The notes under the pieces were generated by a model. The model ran no database searches, had not been told where the DNA came from, and was given only the letters and a program-made list of their open reading frames with translations. Below are positions 8,025-16,979 of a DNA stretch of 64,000 nucleotides, in pieces; the first letter of the stretch is position 1; every line of letters starts with the position of its first letter. The stretch is taken from assembly GCF_014493765.1 (NCBI RefSeq), contig NZ_JACTVJ010000005.1:496001-560000 (forward strand), written 5' to 3'. Origin of the DNA: Streptomyces polyasparticus. GTDB taxonomy: Bacteria; Actinomycetota; Actinomycetes; Streptomycetales; Streptomycetaceae. The translations under genes were made by a program, and so were the position numbers.

Positions 8025-9215
8025 TCACGGCAGCGGAGGGTTCCACTCGAGCAGCAGGATCGTGGCGTCGTCGCGCAGCTTGTTCCCGCCGGCGTCGAGC
8101 ACCGAGTGGATCAGACGGCGCAGCGTCTCCGGAGCCGGTTCGCCGGTGGACGCGGCGTGGATCACCGCCTGCGCGAAGCGGTGCGCGCCGAACTCCGTGC
8201 CGTCGGCGAGCCGGGCCTCGGTGATGCCGTCGGTGTGCAGAAGGACGCGGTCGCCCGGTTCGAGCGCGATCTGATGGACCTGCCGTGGCGCGTCCGTGAG
8301 CAGGGCGGGCAGCCCCATCGGCACATCCGGTTCGCGCTCCATCGCCTCGGCCACCAGGTGCTGGCCGCGGACCAGGAGCGGCGGCGGGTGGCCGCAGTTG
8401 ATCCAGCGCAGCGCTCCCGTCGCCAGATCGAGCTGGACCAGGACGGCCGTACAGAACTGGTCGGGCAGCCACTCCCCCAGCGCCGCGTCCACGGCGGTCG
8501 TCAGCTCGGACAGATCCGAGCCGGTCCGCCGTGCGTTGCGGCACGCGGCAAGCGCCACGGTGGCGGTGAGGCCCGAGGACAGGTCGTGGCCCATCGCGTC
8601 CACCACCGCGGCGTGCAGGGTGGTCGGGGTCAGCGCATGGTCGTACGCGTCGCCGCCGATCTCGTACGCCGGTTCCATCACCGCCGTGGAGACGATCCGC
8701 GGGGTGCCGATGGTGCGGGGCGGCAGCAGGGCGCGGAGCATCTCCGCGGGCAGGCCCATGGGCTCGGTCCGGGTGCGCTGCACCACCGAGTCCTTGTAGG
8801 CGCGCTTCGACGTGATGAGCGGCGCGAGCAGGGCGGCCAGGGCCCGGCAGTGCAGCAGGAACGACGGGTCCATGGCCGGTGTCGAGGCGGCGAGCACCCC
8901 GAGGCGTTCGGCTCCGTCGATGAGCGGCAGCCAGACGGTGATCTCCTGGGCGCCCTCCTCGATGTGCAGATCCTGTTTCCGGTACGCCCAGCCCCCGGCC
9001 GAGCCGTCGATGGCGAGGGGCTCGGCGGGCGCCGCGAGAGGGATCAGCTGCCGCTGCTGCAGATCGGCCAGGTACACGACGGCCGCCGCAAGCCCCATGG
9101 CCTCCGCCGCCAGCGTGACGATCATGCTCAGGTCGAGTTCCGCGATCCGGCCGCCGGCCAGAAAGCCGGTCAGCCCGCCATCGGGATCGTCCGCGCTGCC
9201 CTCCACCGCCGTCAC
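8025..9215 (-). CDS. GAF-PP2C (SpoIIE/RsbU-type) protein serine/threonine phosphatase
   Basis: About 396 residues from GTG 9213-9215, which has GGAG seven bases upstream. The longer frame to 9437 adds an Arg-rich stretch without coding character. An N-terminal GAF-like domain (residues about 25-145) precedes a PP2C domain with the metal-binding patterns G-G-D-A-Y-D, V-D-A-M-G-H-D and L-H-T-D-G-I-T-E-A. Such enzymes dephosphorylate anti-anti-sigma factors and so free SigB-type sigma factors. The sigma gene at 6151-7002 is a possible downstream target, which is inference. Confidence 0.88.
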   Translation of the reverse strand: MTAVEGSADDPDGGLTGFLAGGRIAELDLSMIVTLAAEAMGLAAAVVYLADLQQRQLIPLAAPAEPLAIDGSAGGWAYRKQDLHIEEGAQEITVWLPLIDGAERLGVLAASTPAMDPSFLLHCRALAALLAPLITSKRAYKDSVVQRTRTEPMGLPAEMLRALLPPRTIGTPRIVSTAVMEPAYEIGGDAYDHALTPTTLHAAVVDAMGHDLSSGLTATVALAACRNARRTGSDLSELTTAVDAALGEWLPDQFCTAVLVQLDLATGALRWINCGHPPPLLVRGQHLVAEAMEREPDVPMGLPALLTDAPRQVHQIALEPGDRVLLHTDGITEARLADGTEFGAHRFAQAVIHAASTGEPAPETLRRLIHSVLDAGGNKLRDDATILLLEWNPPLP

Positions 9216-9406
9216 CTGGCCGCTCCAGAGTCGGTACCGCCGTATCGTCCGGGCAGTCCGCTGCCCTCTGGCAGTCTCACACCGGCGGGCCGTGCGGTCG
9301 TGTTCGTCCCGCCGCCGGGGTGACGCGCGGCGCAGGTCAGGCACTGGCTTCACAGTGAGTGACGACTTCAGGTGTACGCCTGGTCGGTGGGCAGGCGGCC
9401 CCGGGT

Positions 9407-10525
9407 TCACACTCCGCGGGCCGTGCGCTGCACGCACGCCTCGACGACATCGCGCAGGCTGCCGTCGCGTTCGAAGGCCGCGCGCTGCACGCGTGCCCCG
9501 TTGCCGTCCCGCAGCAGCCGGTCGAGGAGCTCGCGGGCCGTCGCCGCGTCACCGCAGTCCTCCAGCGCGGGGCGCACATGGTCGAAGAGCGCCTCGGCCA
9601 CGGACCGGGCCGGGGCCGGTTCCATGAGCAGCGGATGGACAAGCCGGTCCGCGAGGCCCGAGCGCGCCGCACGCCAGGAGGCCAGGCGCAGCAGGGCCAC
9701 GGAGTGCGGCACGGGTGCCTCGTCCGCGCGCCACTGCCGGGCGGCGGTCTCGACGAGGCCCCGTACGAGCATGGCGAGCAGCACCGTCATCGACGGTTCG
9801 AGACAGACGTCCGCGATCCGGACCTCGACGGTCGGGTAGGTGTCCGAGAGCCGGGCGTCGAAGTAGACCATCCCCTTGTCGAGGAGCGCGCCCGTGGCGA
9901 CCATCGCGCGGGTCTGCTCGTGATACGCGGCCGCGTCGGCGAACAGCTCCACGGGTCCGGCCGAGGGCCAGCGTCCCCAGACGCGGCTGCGATAGCTGTG
10001 GTAGTCGGTGTCCTTGCCCTGCCAGAACGGGGAGTTGGCGCTCAGGGCGAGCAGCACCGAGAGCCAGGGGCGGATGCGGTTGAGCACCGCCACGCCCTCC
10101 TCGTCGGACTCCACCATGACGTGCACGTGGCAGCCGCAGGTGAGCTGCTCCTGCGTGGTGAGGCCGAACTGCTCCTCGAGCCACTGGTAGCGCGGCCCGG
10201 TCCCGATGGTGGGGTTCACCGGGAGCGGCGAGGTGGCGAGGGCCGCGACCGCGCCGCCGACGGTCTCGGCGTGCTGGGCGGCGGCCGCCCGCCATCCGAC
10301 GATCTCGTCGGCGAGCGCCGTCATGTCCTCCTGCGGGCTGGTGGCGAACTCCAGCTGCTGGCGGTGGAGTTCGGCCTCGAAGGCGTCGCCGGGGCCGTCG
10401 CCGTCGCCGTCGCCGGGGTCGCCCTCGCGCGAGGCCATCGCCAGGACGGCCTGCGACAGCGCCTTGGGCTCGCCGCTCTCGGCGTCCACGAGCAGGAGCT
10501 CTTCTTCGACCCCGACACTGCGCAT
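9407..10525 (-). CDS. Carboxylate-amine ligase, YbdK / glutamate-cysteine ligase 2 family
   Basis: About 372 residues. The GCS2 signature is clear: S-V-G-V-E-E-E-L-L-L-V-D at the start, C-G-C-H-V-H-V near the middle and a conserved block ending A-N-S-P-F-W-Q-G. Family enzymes ligate an amine to a carboxylate with ATP; some have weak glutamate-cysteine ligase activity. ATG 10525 is chosen over ATG 10534 because GAGGGATGG sits at the right distance. The gene lies 36 bp after the sugar-binding protein gene in the same direction and may be the last gene of that operon, though the functions are not obviously linked. Confidence 0.88.
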   Translation of the reverse strand: MRSVGVEEELLLVDAESGEPKALSQAVLAMASREGDPGDGDGDGPGDAFEAELHRQQLEFATSPQEDMTALADEIVGWRAAAAQHAETVGGAVAALATSPLPVNPTIGTGPRYQWLEEQFGLTTQEQLTCGCHVHVMVESDEEGVAVLNRIRPWLSVLLALSANSPFWQGKDTDYHSYRSRVWGRWPSAGPVELFADAAAYHEQTRAMVATGALLDKGMVYFDARLSDTYPTVEVRIADVCLEPSMTVLLAMLVRGLVETAARQWRADEAPVPHSVALLRLASWRAARSGLADRLVHPLLMEPAPARSVAEALFDHVRPALEDCGDAATARELLDRLLRDGNGARVQRAAFERDGSLRDVVEACVQRTARGV

Positions 10526-10561
10526 ACGGACCATCCCTCGACGTACCGGGTCGGCGGGTGC

Positions 10562-11848
10562 CTACCTCTGATAGCGCCTGAGTACCAGGTTTCCGTCCTT
10601 CACAAGCCGCTTCTCCAGCTCGTCCGCGTCGATCGCCCCGCTGTAGTACTCCTGCAGTGCGGGTGTGGCCACCTTGTCCTTCCACTCGGGATATCCCCGT
10701 ACGGACTGGGCGGGCGCCGAGGTCAGATGCGCGGCGAGCGCGGTGCCGGTCGCCCAGCCGTCCTTCTCGGCGTGCAGGGCGGGCGCCTTGAGCGCCTCGG
10801 TGCCGGTGGGCAGCATCCAGTCGCCCTGCGCGAGACGCACCATGTTGTCCGGCTGCAGGAGGAAGTCGATGAACTCCATCGCCTCCTTCTTGTGCGCGGT
10901 GTCCTCGGAGACCGAGAGCGTCTGCGGCGAGACGCCCTGGGTGAGCCCGTCGGCGCCGGCCGGCGCGGGCAGGACCTGCCACTCGAAGCCGTCGGGGGCC
11001 TGCTGCACGATCTGCTGGCGGTAGGAGAACCCGAGCGGCACCATCGCGTACTTGCCGCCGAAGAAGCCGGGCAGGGTGTCGGAGCCGCCCATGCCGAGCG
11101 TCGTACTCGACGCGCTGTGGTCGGTGTTGACCTGGTCGTGGATGGTGCCGGGCACGACCCCGTCGCCTTCCTGGAAGCGGATGTCGACCTTGCCGTCGGC
11201 CTCGCGGTGGAAGAGCCGCCCGCCCGCGGAGAGGGAGAGATTGAGGGTGGCCGAGACCGGGTCCTTGAGCGGCCAGGCGACGCCGTATTTGCCGTCGCCG
11301 CTCAACTCCTTGGTGATGGTGCGGAATTCCTCCCAGGTCCAGGGCTTGTCCGGGGTCGGGATCCGTACGCCGGACTCCTCGAGCCACTTGGCGTTGGCCA
11401 TGATGACCCGCGGCTCCTGGAGGAACGGCACGCCGTAGACGCCCTCGTCGAAGGTCGTCGTGTCCCAGCTGTTCTGCGGGATGTCGGACTTGAGGCGCGC
11501 CGGGATCAGCTCGGTGAGGTCGGCGAGATAGCCGCCGTACGCGAAGTCCGCGAGGTCGTCGGAGGCGTCGTGGATGATGTCCGGCGCCTCGCCGCCCTCG
11601 AAGGAGGTGAGCAGCTGGTCGTGGACGCTGTCCCAGCTGCCCTGGATGTACTTGACCTGGATGTCCGGGTGGGCGGCGTTCCACTCGTCGACGAGTTCCT
11701 TGTTCACCTTGACGGACTCGGCCTGCCAGGCGAGGGACTGGAACTGGAGGGTGATCTTCCCGTCCTTGTCGGATCCTTCTCCGGTGCAGCCGGTCAGGAG
11801 CAGGGCGAGTGAGACGGCGGCCGTGGCAAGGCACTTGAGGCGGCGCAT
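10562..11848 (-). CDS. Sugar ABC transporter substrate-binding lipoprotein
   Basis: 428 residues. A signal peptide ends in the lipobox L-L-L-T-G-C with the lipid-bearing cysteine at position 21. The mature part has the solute-binding family 1 pattern: V-N-K-E-L-V-D-E-W-N-A-A-H-P-D-I-type start, G-E-A-P-D-I near residue 90 and a P-W-T-W-E-E-F segment. The ATG overlaps the stop of the upstream permease by one base (TGATG). The substrate is probably an oligosaccharide, as for the family, but cannot be named. Confidence 0.93.
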   Translation of the reverse strand: MRRLKCLATAAVSLALLLTGCTGEGSDKDGKITLQFQSLAWQAESVKVNKELVDEWNAAHPDIQVKYIQGSWDSVHDQLLTSFEGGEAPDIIHDASDDLADFAYGGYLADLTELIPARLKSDIPQNSWDTTTFDEGVYGVPFLQEPRVIMANAKWLEESGVRIPTPDKPWTWEEFRTITKELSGDGKYGVAWPLKDPVSATLNLSLSAGGRLFHREADGKVDIRFQEGDGVVPGTIHDQVNTDHSASSTTLGMGGSDTLPGFFGGKYAMVPLGFSYRQQIVQQAPDGFEWQVLPAPAGADGLTQGVSPQTLSVSEDTAHKKEAMEFIDFLLQPDNMVRLAQGDWMLPTGTEALKAPALHAEKDGWATGTALAAHLTSAPAQSVRGYPEWKDKVATPALQEYYSGAIDADELEKRLVKDGNLVLRRYQR

Positions 11849-12681
11849 CAGCTCTTCACCGCCCCGGCCAGCATGCCGCCCGTGATCCGCTTCTGGATGA
11901 TCGCGAAGATCACCAGGGAGGGGATGGTGGCGAGGAACGCGGCGGCGGCGAGCGGGCCGAGGTCGGCCACGCCCTCCGTGCCGATGAAGCGGTTGAGGAT
12001 GACCGGCAAGGTCTGCTTCTCCGGGGTCTTGAGCAGGACGAGCGCGAAGAAGAACTCGTTCCACGCCGTGATGAACGCGAACATCGCGGTGGCCACCACA
12101 CCCGGCGCGAGCAGCGGGGCGACGACCGAAAGGAAGGTGCGCAGCTTCCCCGCGCCGTCCACGGCGGCGGCCTCTTCGAGTTCGGCCGGCACCGCCCGTA
12201 CGTAGCCGACGAGCATCCAGAGCGCGAAGGGCAGCGACCACACCACGTACACCAGGATCAGGCCGGGCAGGGCGTTGATCAGATGCAGGTTCTTCAGGAT
12301 CAGGAAGAGCGGAATGATGATGAGCACGAACGGGAACGCCTGGCTCACCACCACCCAGCCGGTGGCGGCCTTGGCAAGCCGGTTGCGGTGACGGGCCATC
12401 ACGTACGCCATGGGTGTCGCGATGACGACGGCGACCAGTGCCGCGCTCAGCGCCACGATCAGGGAGTTGAGGCCGGCCTGGAACAACGGCTGTTCGTCGA
12501 AGGCCTGCCGGAAGTTCTGCAGGGTGGGGTTCTCGGGGATCCACGTCGGGTCGAGGGACCCCAGCTCCTTGGCCGGCTTGAACGCCGTGGAGATCAGCCA
12601 CAGGAACGGGAACGCCAGGAAGACGAGATACGCGAGCAGCGCCACGTACTGCGCGGCTCGTGCGGATTTCGACGTACGCAT
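11848..12681 (-). CDS. Carbohydrate ABC transporter permease (MalG type)
   Basis: 277 residues with about six membrane helices and the cytoplasmic EAA loop (E-E-L-E-E-A-A-A-V-D-G-A-G, followed by F-L-S-V-V-A-P-L-L-A-P-G) that docks the ATPase. It is the second permease of the importer: the first permease ends 2 bp upstream and the binding protein starts within its stop. No ATPase gene is present. Streptomyces sugar importers of this type commonly share the multi-system ATPase MsiK, encoded elsewhere. Confidence 0.93.
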   Translation of the reverse strand: MRTSKSARAAQYVALLAYLVFLAFPFLWLISTAFKPAKELGSLDPTWIPENPTLQNFRQAFDEQPLFQAGLNSLIVALSAALVAVVIATPMAYVMARHRNRLAKAATGWVVVSQAFPFVLIIIPLFLILKNLHLINALPGLILVYVVWSLPFALWMLVGYVRAVPAELEEAAAVDGAGKLRTFLSVVAPLLAPGVVATAMFAFITAWNEFFFALVLLKTPEKQTLPVILNRFIGTEGVADLGPLAAAAFLATIPSLVIFAIIQKRITGGMLAGAVKS

Positions 12682-12683
12682 GA

Positions 12684-13610
12684 CTACTCGTCGCCTCCCT
12701 TCAGGCGGCCCACCAGGTAGAACGCGAGAATCACCGAGATCACCGCAACCATGACGCAGCCCATCGCGGCGGCATAGCCGAACTGGCCGTAGCGGAAGGC
12801 CTCTTCGTACGCGAAGAGCATCGGCAGGCGGGTGCGGCCGCCGGGGCCGCCCTGCGTGAGCACGTAGACCAGAGCGAAGGAGTTGAAGTTCCAGATGAAG
12901 TTGAGCGCCGAGATGGCCAGCGCGATCGGTTTGATCGCCGGCCAGGTGACCGTACGGAATCTGCGCCAGGCGCCCGCTCCGTCCATCGCGGCCGCTTCGT
13001 GGAGTTCGCGCGGGGTGTTCTGCAGTCCGGCGAGCAGCGCGACCGTGGTCTGCGGCATGCCCGCCCAGATGCCGACCACGATCACCGCGAAGAGCGCGGT
13101 CGCCGTGCCGGTCAGCCAGTCGCGGCCTTCGCCCAGGCCCAGGCTGGAGAGCGTCTCGTTGAGCACGCCGGCGTCGGGGTGGTAGACGAGCCGCCACATG
13201 ATGCCGACGACCACCTCGGGCATCGCCCACGGGATGATCGCGAGCGCGCGGGCCAGCCAGCGGAAACGCAGATTCTGGTTGAGCAGGAGGGCGAGGCCGA
13301 GGGCCAGGAAGAACTGCGGCACGGTGACGCCGACCGCCCACAGCAGGCCGATGCGGAACGAGTCCCAGAACAGAGTGTCGTGCAGCAGGTCCTGGAAGTT
13401 GAGCAGCCCGATCCACTGGGTGGGTTCGGTGCGTCCGGACTGCGCGTCGGTGAAGGACAGCGCGATGCCGTAGAGCAGCGGTCCGACGCTGAGGACCAGA
13501 ATCGGAATCAGCGCCGGCAGGACCAGGAACCAGGCTCCGTGGTCGGCCACCCTCTGCGCGGGCTTCTTCTTCGCTGACCGCCTCGACTTCGTCGCGGTCG
13601 CCAATGTCAC
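12684..13610 (-). CDS. Carbohydrate ABC transporter permease (MalF type)
   Basis: 308 residues from GTG 13608-13610, which has AAGGAG eight bases upstream; the longer frame to 13778 is not coding-like. It has six or so membrane helices and the EAA loop (E-L-H-E-A-A-A-M-D-G-A-G). It is the first gene of the permease-permease-binding protein operon that runs to at least 10562. Its upstream region carries a 14-bp tandem repeat that could be part of its control region. Confidence 0.92.
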   Translation of the reverse strand: MTLATATKSRRSAKKKPAQRVADHGAWFLVLPALIPILVLSVGPLLYGIALSFTDAQSGRTEPTQWIGLLNFQDLLHDTLFWDSFRIGLLWAVGVTVPQFFLALGLALLLNQNLRFRWLARALAIIPWAMPEVVVGIMWRLVYHPDAGVLNETLSSLGLGEGRDWLTGTATALFAVIVVGIWAGMPQTTVALLAGLQNTPRELHEAAAMDGAGAWRRFRTVTWPAIKPIALAISALNFIWNFNSFALVYVLTQGGPGGRTRLPMLFAYEEAFRYGQFGYAAAMGCVMVAVISVILAFYLVGRLKGGDE

Positions 13611-13700
13611 GGAATCGGCTCCTTCGGGCGGGTACGTGGGGGTACGGCCGCCCTGGCGGCCTTGGTCATCGTGCTGACGTGGACCTGATACGTCAAGCGA

Positions 13701-13728
13701 CCTCGCAGGAGATACCTCGCAGGAGATA
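13701..13728. repeat. 14-bp perfect tandem repeat upstream of the sugar importer
   Basis: Two adjacent identical copies of CCTCGCAGGAGATA (13701-13714 and 13715-13728) lie between the divergent importer operon and the APH-like gene. Fourteen bases is not a whole number of helical turns. It could be paired regulator sites or a simple duplication. Confidence 0.75.
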
Positions 13729-13827
13729 CGCAGTGTGCGAATGCAAGACTGATCACGATCGCGGACGCGGGACCGCAAGCGGAACCGCTGCGCGGCAGGT
13801 GCGACAGGAACGGTACGGAGGCGGCGG

Positions 13828-14691
13828 ATGGACGAGGCAAGGGCACGTCAGGTGCTCGACCGTGTGGGGTTCACCGAGGATGCGGAGTTGCTCTCGCTCG
13901 GCGAGAACGCGGTCTTCGCGCTCGGCGATCTCGTCGTCAAGGTCGGCCGCTCGGCACCGGGTCTGAACGAACGGGCCAGGCACGAGGTGAAGATCGCCGA
14001 GTGGCTGGCGCAGGCGGGTGTGCCTGCGGTGCGGGCCGCCGAGTCCGAGCCCCGCGGGTTCGAAGGGCATCCGGTCACGGTGTGGCACCGGCTCGGCGAG
14101 GCCGTAGGGCCGGCGGAGCCCGCGGATGTCGCCGCACTGATCCGGCTCGTGCATGAGCTGCCCTCCCCTCCTGCGGAGTCCTTCGTGCTGCCCCGCCGTG
14201 AGCTGCTCGGCGGGGTCGCCCGATGGCTGCGACTGGCCGGGGACGCGATCGATCCGGCCGATGCGGAGTTCCTGCGGGCGCGGCGGGCGGCGTTCTCCGA
14301 GGAGGTGTCGGCCCTGAAGCCGCATCTGCCCAAGGGGCCCATCCACGGCGATGCCCTGCCGCGCAATGTTCTGGTCACGGCGGACGGGCCGGTCCTCGTG
14401 GATCTGGAGACCTTCTCGTCCGACTTCCGTGAGCACGACCTGGTGGTCATGGCCCTGTCCAAGGACCGCTACGGGCTCGACCCCGCCGCGTATGACTCCT
14501 TTGTCCGGGTCTACGGGTGGGATGTACGCGAGTGGGACGGCTGCGCGGTCCTGCGCGGGGCGCGGGAGACGGCGAGCTGCGCGTGGGTGGCGCAGCATGC
14601 GCCGACGAACCCTCGGGCGCTCGCCGAGTTCGAACGGCGGGTGGCATCGCTGCGGGACGGAGACCCCTCGGTGCGGTGGTATCCGTTCTGA
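13828..14691 (+). CDS. APH-family phosphotransferase (aminoglycoside phosphotransferase-like)
   Basis: 287 residues. The kinase catalytic loop is H-G-D-A-L-P-R-N near residue 172 and the metal-binding motif is V-D-L-E-T about 15 residues later, where E follows the usual D. The N-lobe has L-S-L-G-E-N-A-V-F-A-L-G-D-L-V-V-K-V-G with the ATP-binding lysine. The family phosphorylates small hydroxyl compounds (aminoglycosides, choline, sugars). Many chromosomal members in Streptomyces are not resistance genes, so the substrate is open. It is divergent from the sugar importer. Confidence 0.88.
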   Translation: MDEARARQVLDRVGFTEDAELLSLGENAVFALGDLVVKVGRSAPGLNERARHEVKIAEWLAQAGVPAVRAAESEPRGFEGHPVTVWHRLGEAVGPAEPADVAALIRLVHELPSPPAESFVLPRRELLGGVARWLRLAGDAIDPADAEFLRARRAAFSEEVSALKPHLPKGPIHGDALPRNVLVTADGPVLVDLETFSSDFREHDLVVMALSKDRYGLDPAAYDSFVRVYGWDVREWDGCAVLRGARETASCAWVAQHAPTNPRALAEFERRVASLRDGDPSVRWYPF

Positions 14692-14714
14692 GCGCCCGGC
14701 GCAGCCCCTGAACC

Positions 14715-15440
14715 TCAGCCGAGCCGTACGTCGGTCAGCTCCCGCAGCGGCCACTCCGCCTCCACCACCGCCGTCGTGTCGCCCTTCGCGCGGAGGAACT
14801 CCTGGAAGTCCGCAGCCCACTCCGCGTACCACGCGATCTGCCGGCGGTGCAGTGCCGCCGGGCCCAGGGTGGCGATCTTGGGGTAGCGCTCGGCTATCGC
14901 GCCCGCGAGCCGTGCCGCGGCGAGGGCGTCGGCCGTCGCATTGTGGGCGTCGCCGAGCACGATGCCGTACTCCTCGCAGACCGCCGCAAGATTGCGCTTA
15001 CCTTTGCGGTAGCGATCCGCTGTGCGGTCGATGATGTACGGGTCGATGACGGGCCCCGGCTCGTGACCCCCCAGTCGCTCCCGCAGCGAGGGCAGCCCGT
15101 GGCGCCGCAACTCGGCGGAGAGCAGGGTCAGATCGAAGGTCGCGTTGTACGCCACGACCGGCACACCCGCGTCCCAGTACCCGGTCAGATTGCGGGCCAG
15201 CTCGTCCGCGACCTGGTCCGCAGGGCGGCCCTCCGCGGCCGCGCGCTCATTGCTGATGCCGTGCACCGCGACCGCCTCGGCCGGGATCGGCACGCCGGGG
15301 TCGGCGAGCCACTCCCTGCGCCCTATCGGCTTCCCACCCCTGACCTCGATCAGCGCGCCGGTCACGATGCGCGCCTCGCGCGGGTCCGTGCCCGTGGTCT
15401 CGAGGTCGAAGCCGATCAGCAGCTCCTGGTGCCAGCCCAT
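14715..15440 (-). CDS. DEDDh 3'-5' exonuclease (DnaQ-like)
   Basis: 241 residues from ATG 15438-15440, which has GAAGGAGG upstream. Motif ExoI is G-F-D-L-E-T-T-G with Asp12 and Glu14. ExoII lies in the Y-N-A-T-F-D-L segment and ExoIII in H-N-A-T-A-D-A, giving the DEDDh set. The fold is that of the DNA polymerase III epsilon subunit, but a free-standing protein of this length is more likely a repair or turnover exonuclease. A short GTGTG-T-CACAC dyad lies 33 bp upstream of the start. Confidence 0.9.
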   Translation of the reverse strand: MGWHQELLIGFDLETTGTDPREARIVTGALIEVRGGKPIGRREWLADPGVPIPAEAVAVHGISNERAAAEGRPADQVADELARNLTGYWDAGVPVVAYNATFDLTLLSAELRRHGLPSLRERLGGHEPGPVIDPYIIDRTADRYRKGKRNLAAVCEEYGIVLGDAHNATADALAAARLAGAIAERYPKIATLGPAALHRRQIAWYAEWAADFQEFLRAKGDTTAVVEAEWPLRELTDVRLG

Positions 15441-15581
15441 GCGTGGCGCCTCCTTCGTTGCGGTTCCCCCGTGTGTGTCACACGATCGCACGGCCCACTG
15501 ACAACGCGGTCCGCGCGGGGGCGGTGCGGATACGGATGCGGCTTGCCGCACGGTGGCCCCGGCCACCGCCCGTACAGCGGA

Positions 15582-16832
15582 CTACGACACCGGCCGTGAA
15601 TCCGCCCACACCGACTCGAACTCTTCCCGGTAGGTCTCGAAGAGGCCGTGCTCGCCGCCCCGCGCCTCGTCCGCCTTGACCACCCGCGAGCCGCTGCGCA
15701 GCACCAGGACCGGCGCCTCCATCCCGCGCGCGCGGCGCAGATAGGACTGCACGACCGCGACCCCGTCCGCCCCGTCCCCGTCGACCAGGTACGCCGTGAA
15801 GCGCGGGGTCTCGTCGAAGACATGGATCTGAAAGGCGCCGGGGTCGCGCAGCCGTGAGCGCACTCGTCGCATATGCAAAATGTTCATCTCGACCGAGCGG
15901 CTCAACTCACCCCGCTTCAGGCCCAGTTCCCGCTCGCGGCGCTTCACCGCGCTGCTCGCCGGGTTGAGGAAGAGCAGCCGCACCCGGCCGCCCGCCTCCG
16001 CAAGCCGCATCAGACGGCGGCCCGAGAAGTTCTGCACCAGGAGATTGAGCCCTATGCCGATCGCGTCGAGACGCCGCGCGCCGCCGAAGAGATCCTCCGC
16101 CGGGAACTGGCGCAGCAGCCGCACCCGGTCCGGATGCACGCCCACCACGTCCGCGAACCGGTCCCCGACGATCTCCTCCACCGCGTCCACCGGGAGCCGT
16201 CGCGCGGAGGGCACCTCCGCATCACCGCCGAGTATCTCCAGGAGCCGCGATGAGGCCCGTTCGGCCTGGGCGAGCACCGTCTCGGACAGTGCGCGGTTGC
16301 GGGAGACCACATTGCGCGTGACCTCCAGCTCGTCCAGGGCGAGCTCCACATCGCGCCGGTCGTCGAAGTACGGCTCGAAGCAGGGCCAGTGCTGCACCAT
16401 CAGCTCCCGCAGCTGTGGCAGCGTAAGGAAACTCAGCACATTGTCGTCGGCGGGGTCAAGCAAGTAGCCCTTGCGGCGGCTCACTTCCCGTACCGCGACC
16501 GCCCGCTGTACCCACTCCTGTCCGGCCGGACCCGCGGCCGCCACGACCCAGTCGTCGCCGTGGACGGGTTCGTAGATGGGGCGCAGGACGGCGGCGACCA
16601 CGGCGCGCAGCCGCTGCTCCACCAGGTTCAGCCAGATATAGGCACGCCCGGCGCGCTGTGCGCGGGTGCGCACCTCGCGCCAGGCGTCGGCGCCCCAGTT
16701 CAGCTCCGGTCCGATCTGGGATCCCGTGTCCACAGGCCGTGCCAGGGACACCGCTGAGGGCGGGGTGTCCGTGGAGCCTCCCTCATCGCGACCCGAGTCG
16801 CCTGAGGGCAGCTCAAGACCTCCCGAGCTCAC
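15582..16832 (-). CDS. SAV2148-type HEPN domain protein
   Basis: About 416 residues from GTG 16830-16832; the frame extends to 16925 but the extra residues look non-coding. The S-S-G-G-L-E-L-P opening and the long Arg-rich helical body resemble the Streptomyces family named after SAV2148, annotated with a HEPN domain. HEPN domains often act as RNases through an R-x-4-6-H motif. I could not find a convincing R-x4-6-H in the right setting, so catalysis is uncertain. It appears single-copy and monocistronic here. The role is unknown. Confidence 0.65.
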   Translation of the reverse strand: MSSGGLELPSGDSGRDEGGSTDTPPSAVSLARPVDTGSQIGPELNWGADAWREVRTRAQRAGRAYIWLNLVEQRLRAVVAAVLRPIYEPVHGDDWVVAAAGPAGQEWVQRAVAVREVSRRKGYLLDPADDNVLSFLTLPQLRELMVQHWPCFEPYFDDRRDVELALDELEVTRNVVSRNRALSETVLAQAERASSRLLEILGGDAEVPSARRLPVDAVEEIVGDRFADVVGVHPDRVRLLRQFPAEDLFGGARRLDAIGIGLNLLVQNFSGRRLMRLAEAGGRVRLLFLNPASSAVKRRERELGLKRGELSRSVEMNILHMRRVRSRLRDPGAFQIHVFDETPRFTAYLVDGDGADGVAVVQSYLRRARGMEAPVLVLRSGSRVVKADEARGGEHGLFETYREEFESVWADSRPVS

Positions 16833-16885
16833 CCGTGCACCGCCTTCCGCTCCCCCTGGGATCCCGTCGTGTTGACGCAACGGGC

Positions 16886-16909
16886 GTCCGGGCCGGGCAG
16901 GGCCCGGAC
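16886..16909 (-). terminator. Possible terminator after the amine-oxidase-like gene
   Basis: A 9-bp stem (GTCCGGGCC with GGCCCGGAC) closes a 6-nt loop about 70 bp past the stop of the amine-oxidase-like gene and before the HEPN gene start. Confidence 0.5.
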
Positions 16910-16979
16910 CCCGTTCAACGATCAAGGAAGGGTACTCCGGGAGCGGCGGGCGGTGCAGCAGGATGGACAGGCTGCTTTC

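Noticed and set aside
9359-11812. 817-residue plus-strand open frame
   Set aside because: Antisense to the carboxylate-amine ligase and the sugar-binding protein, both of which have family motifs on the minus strand.
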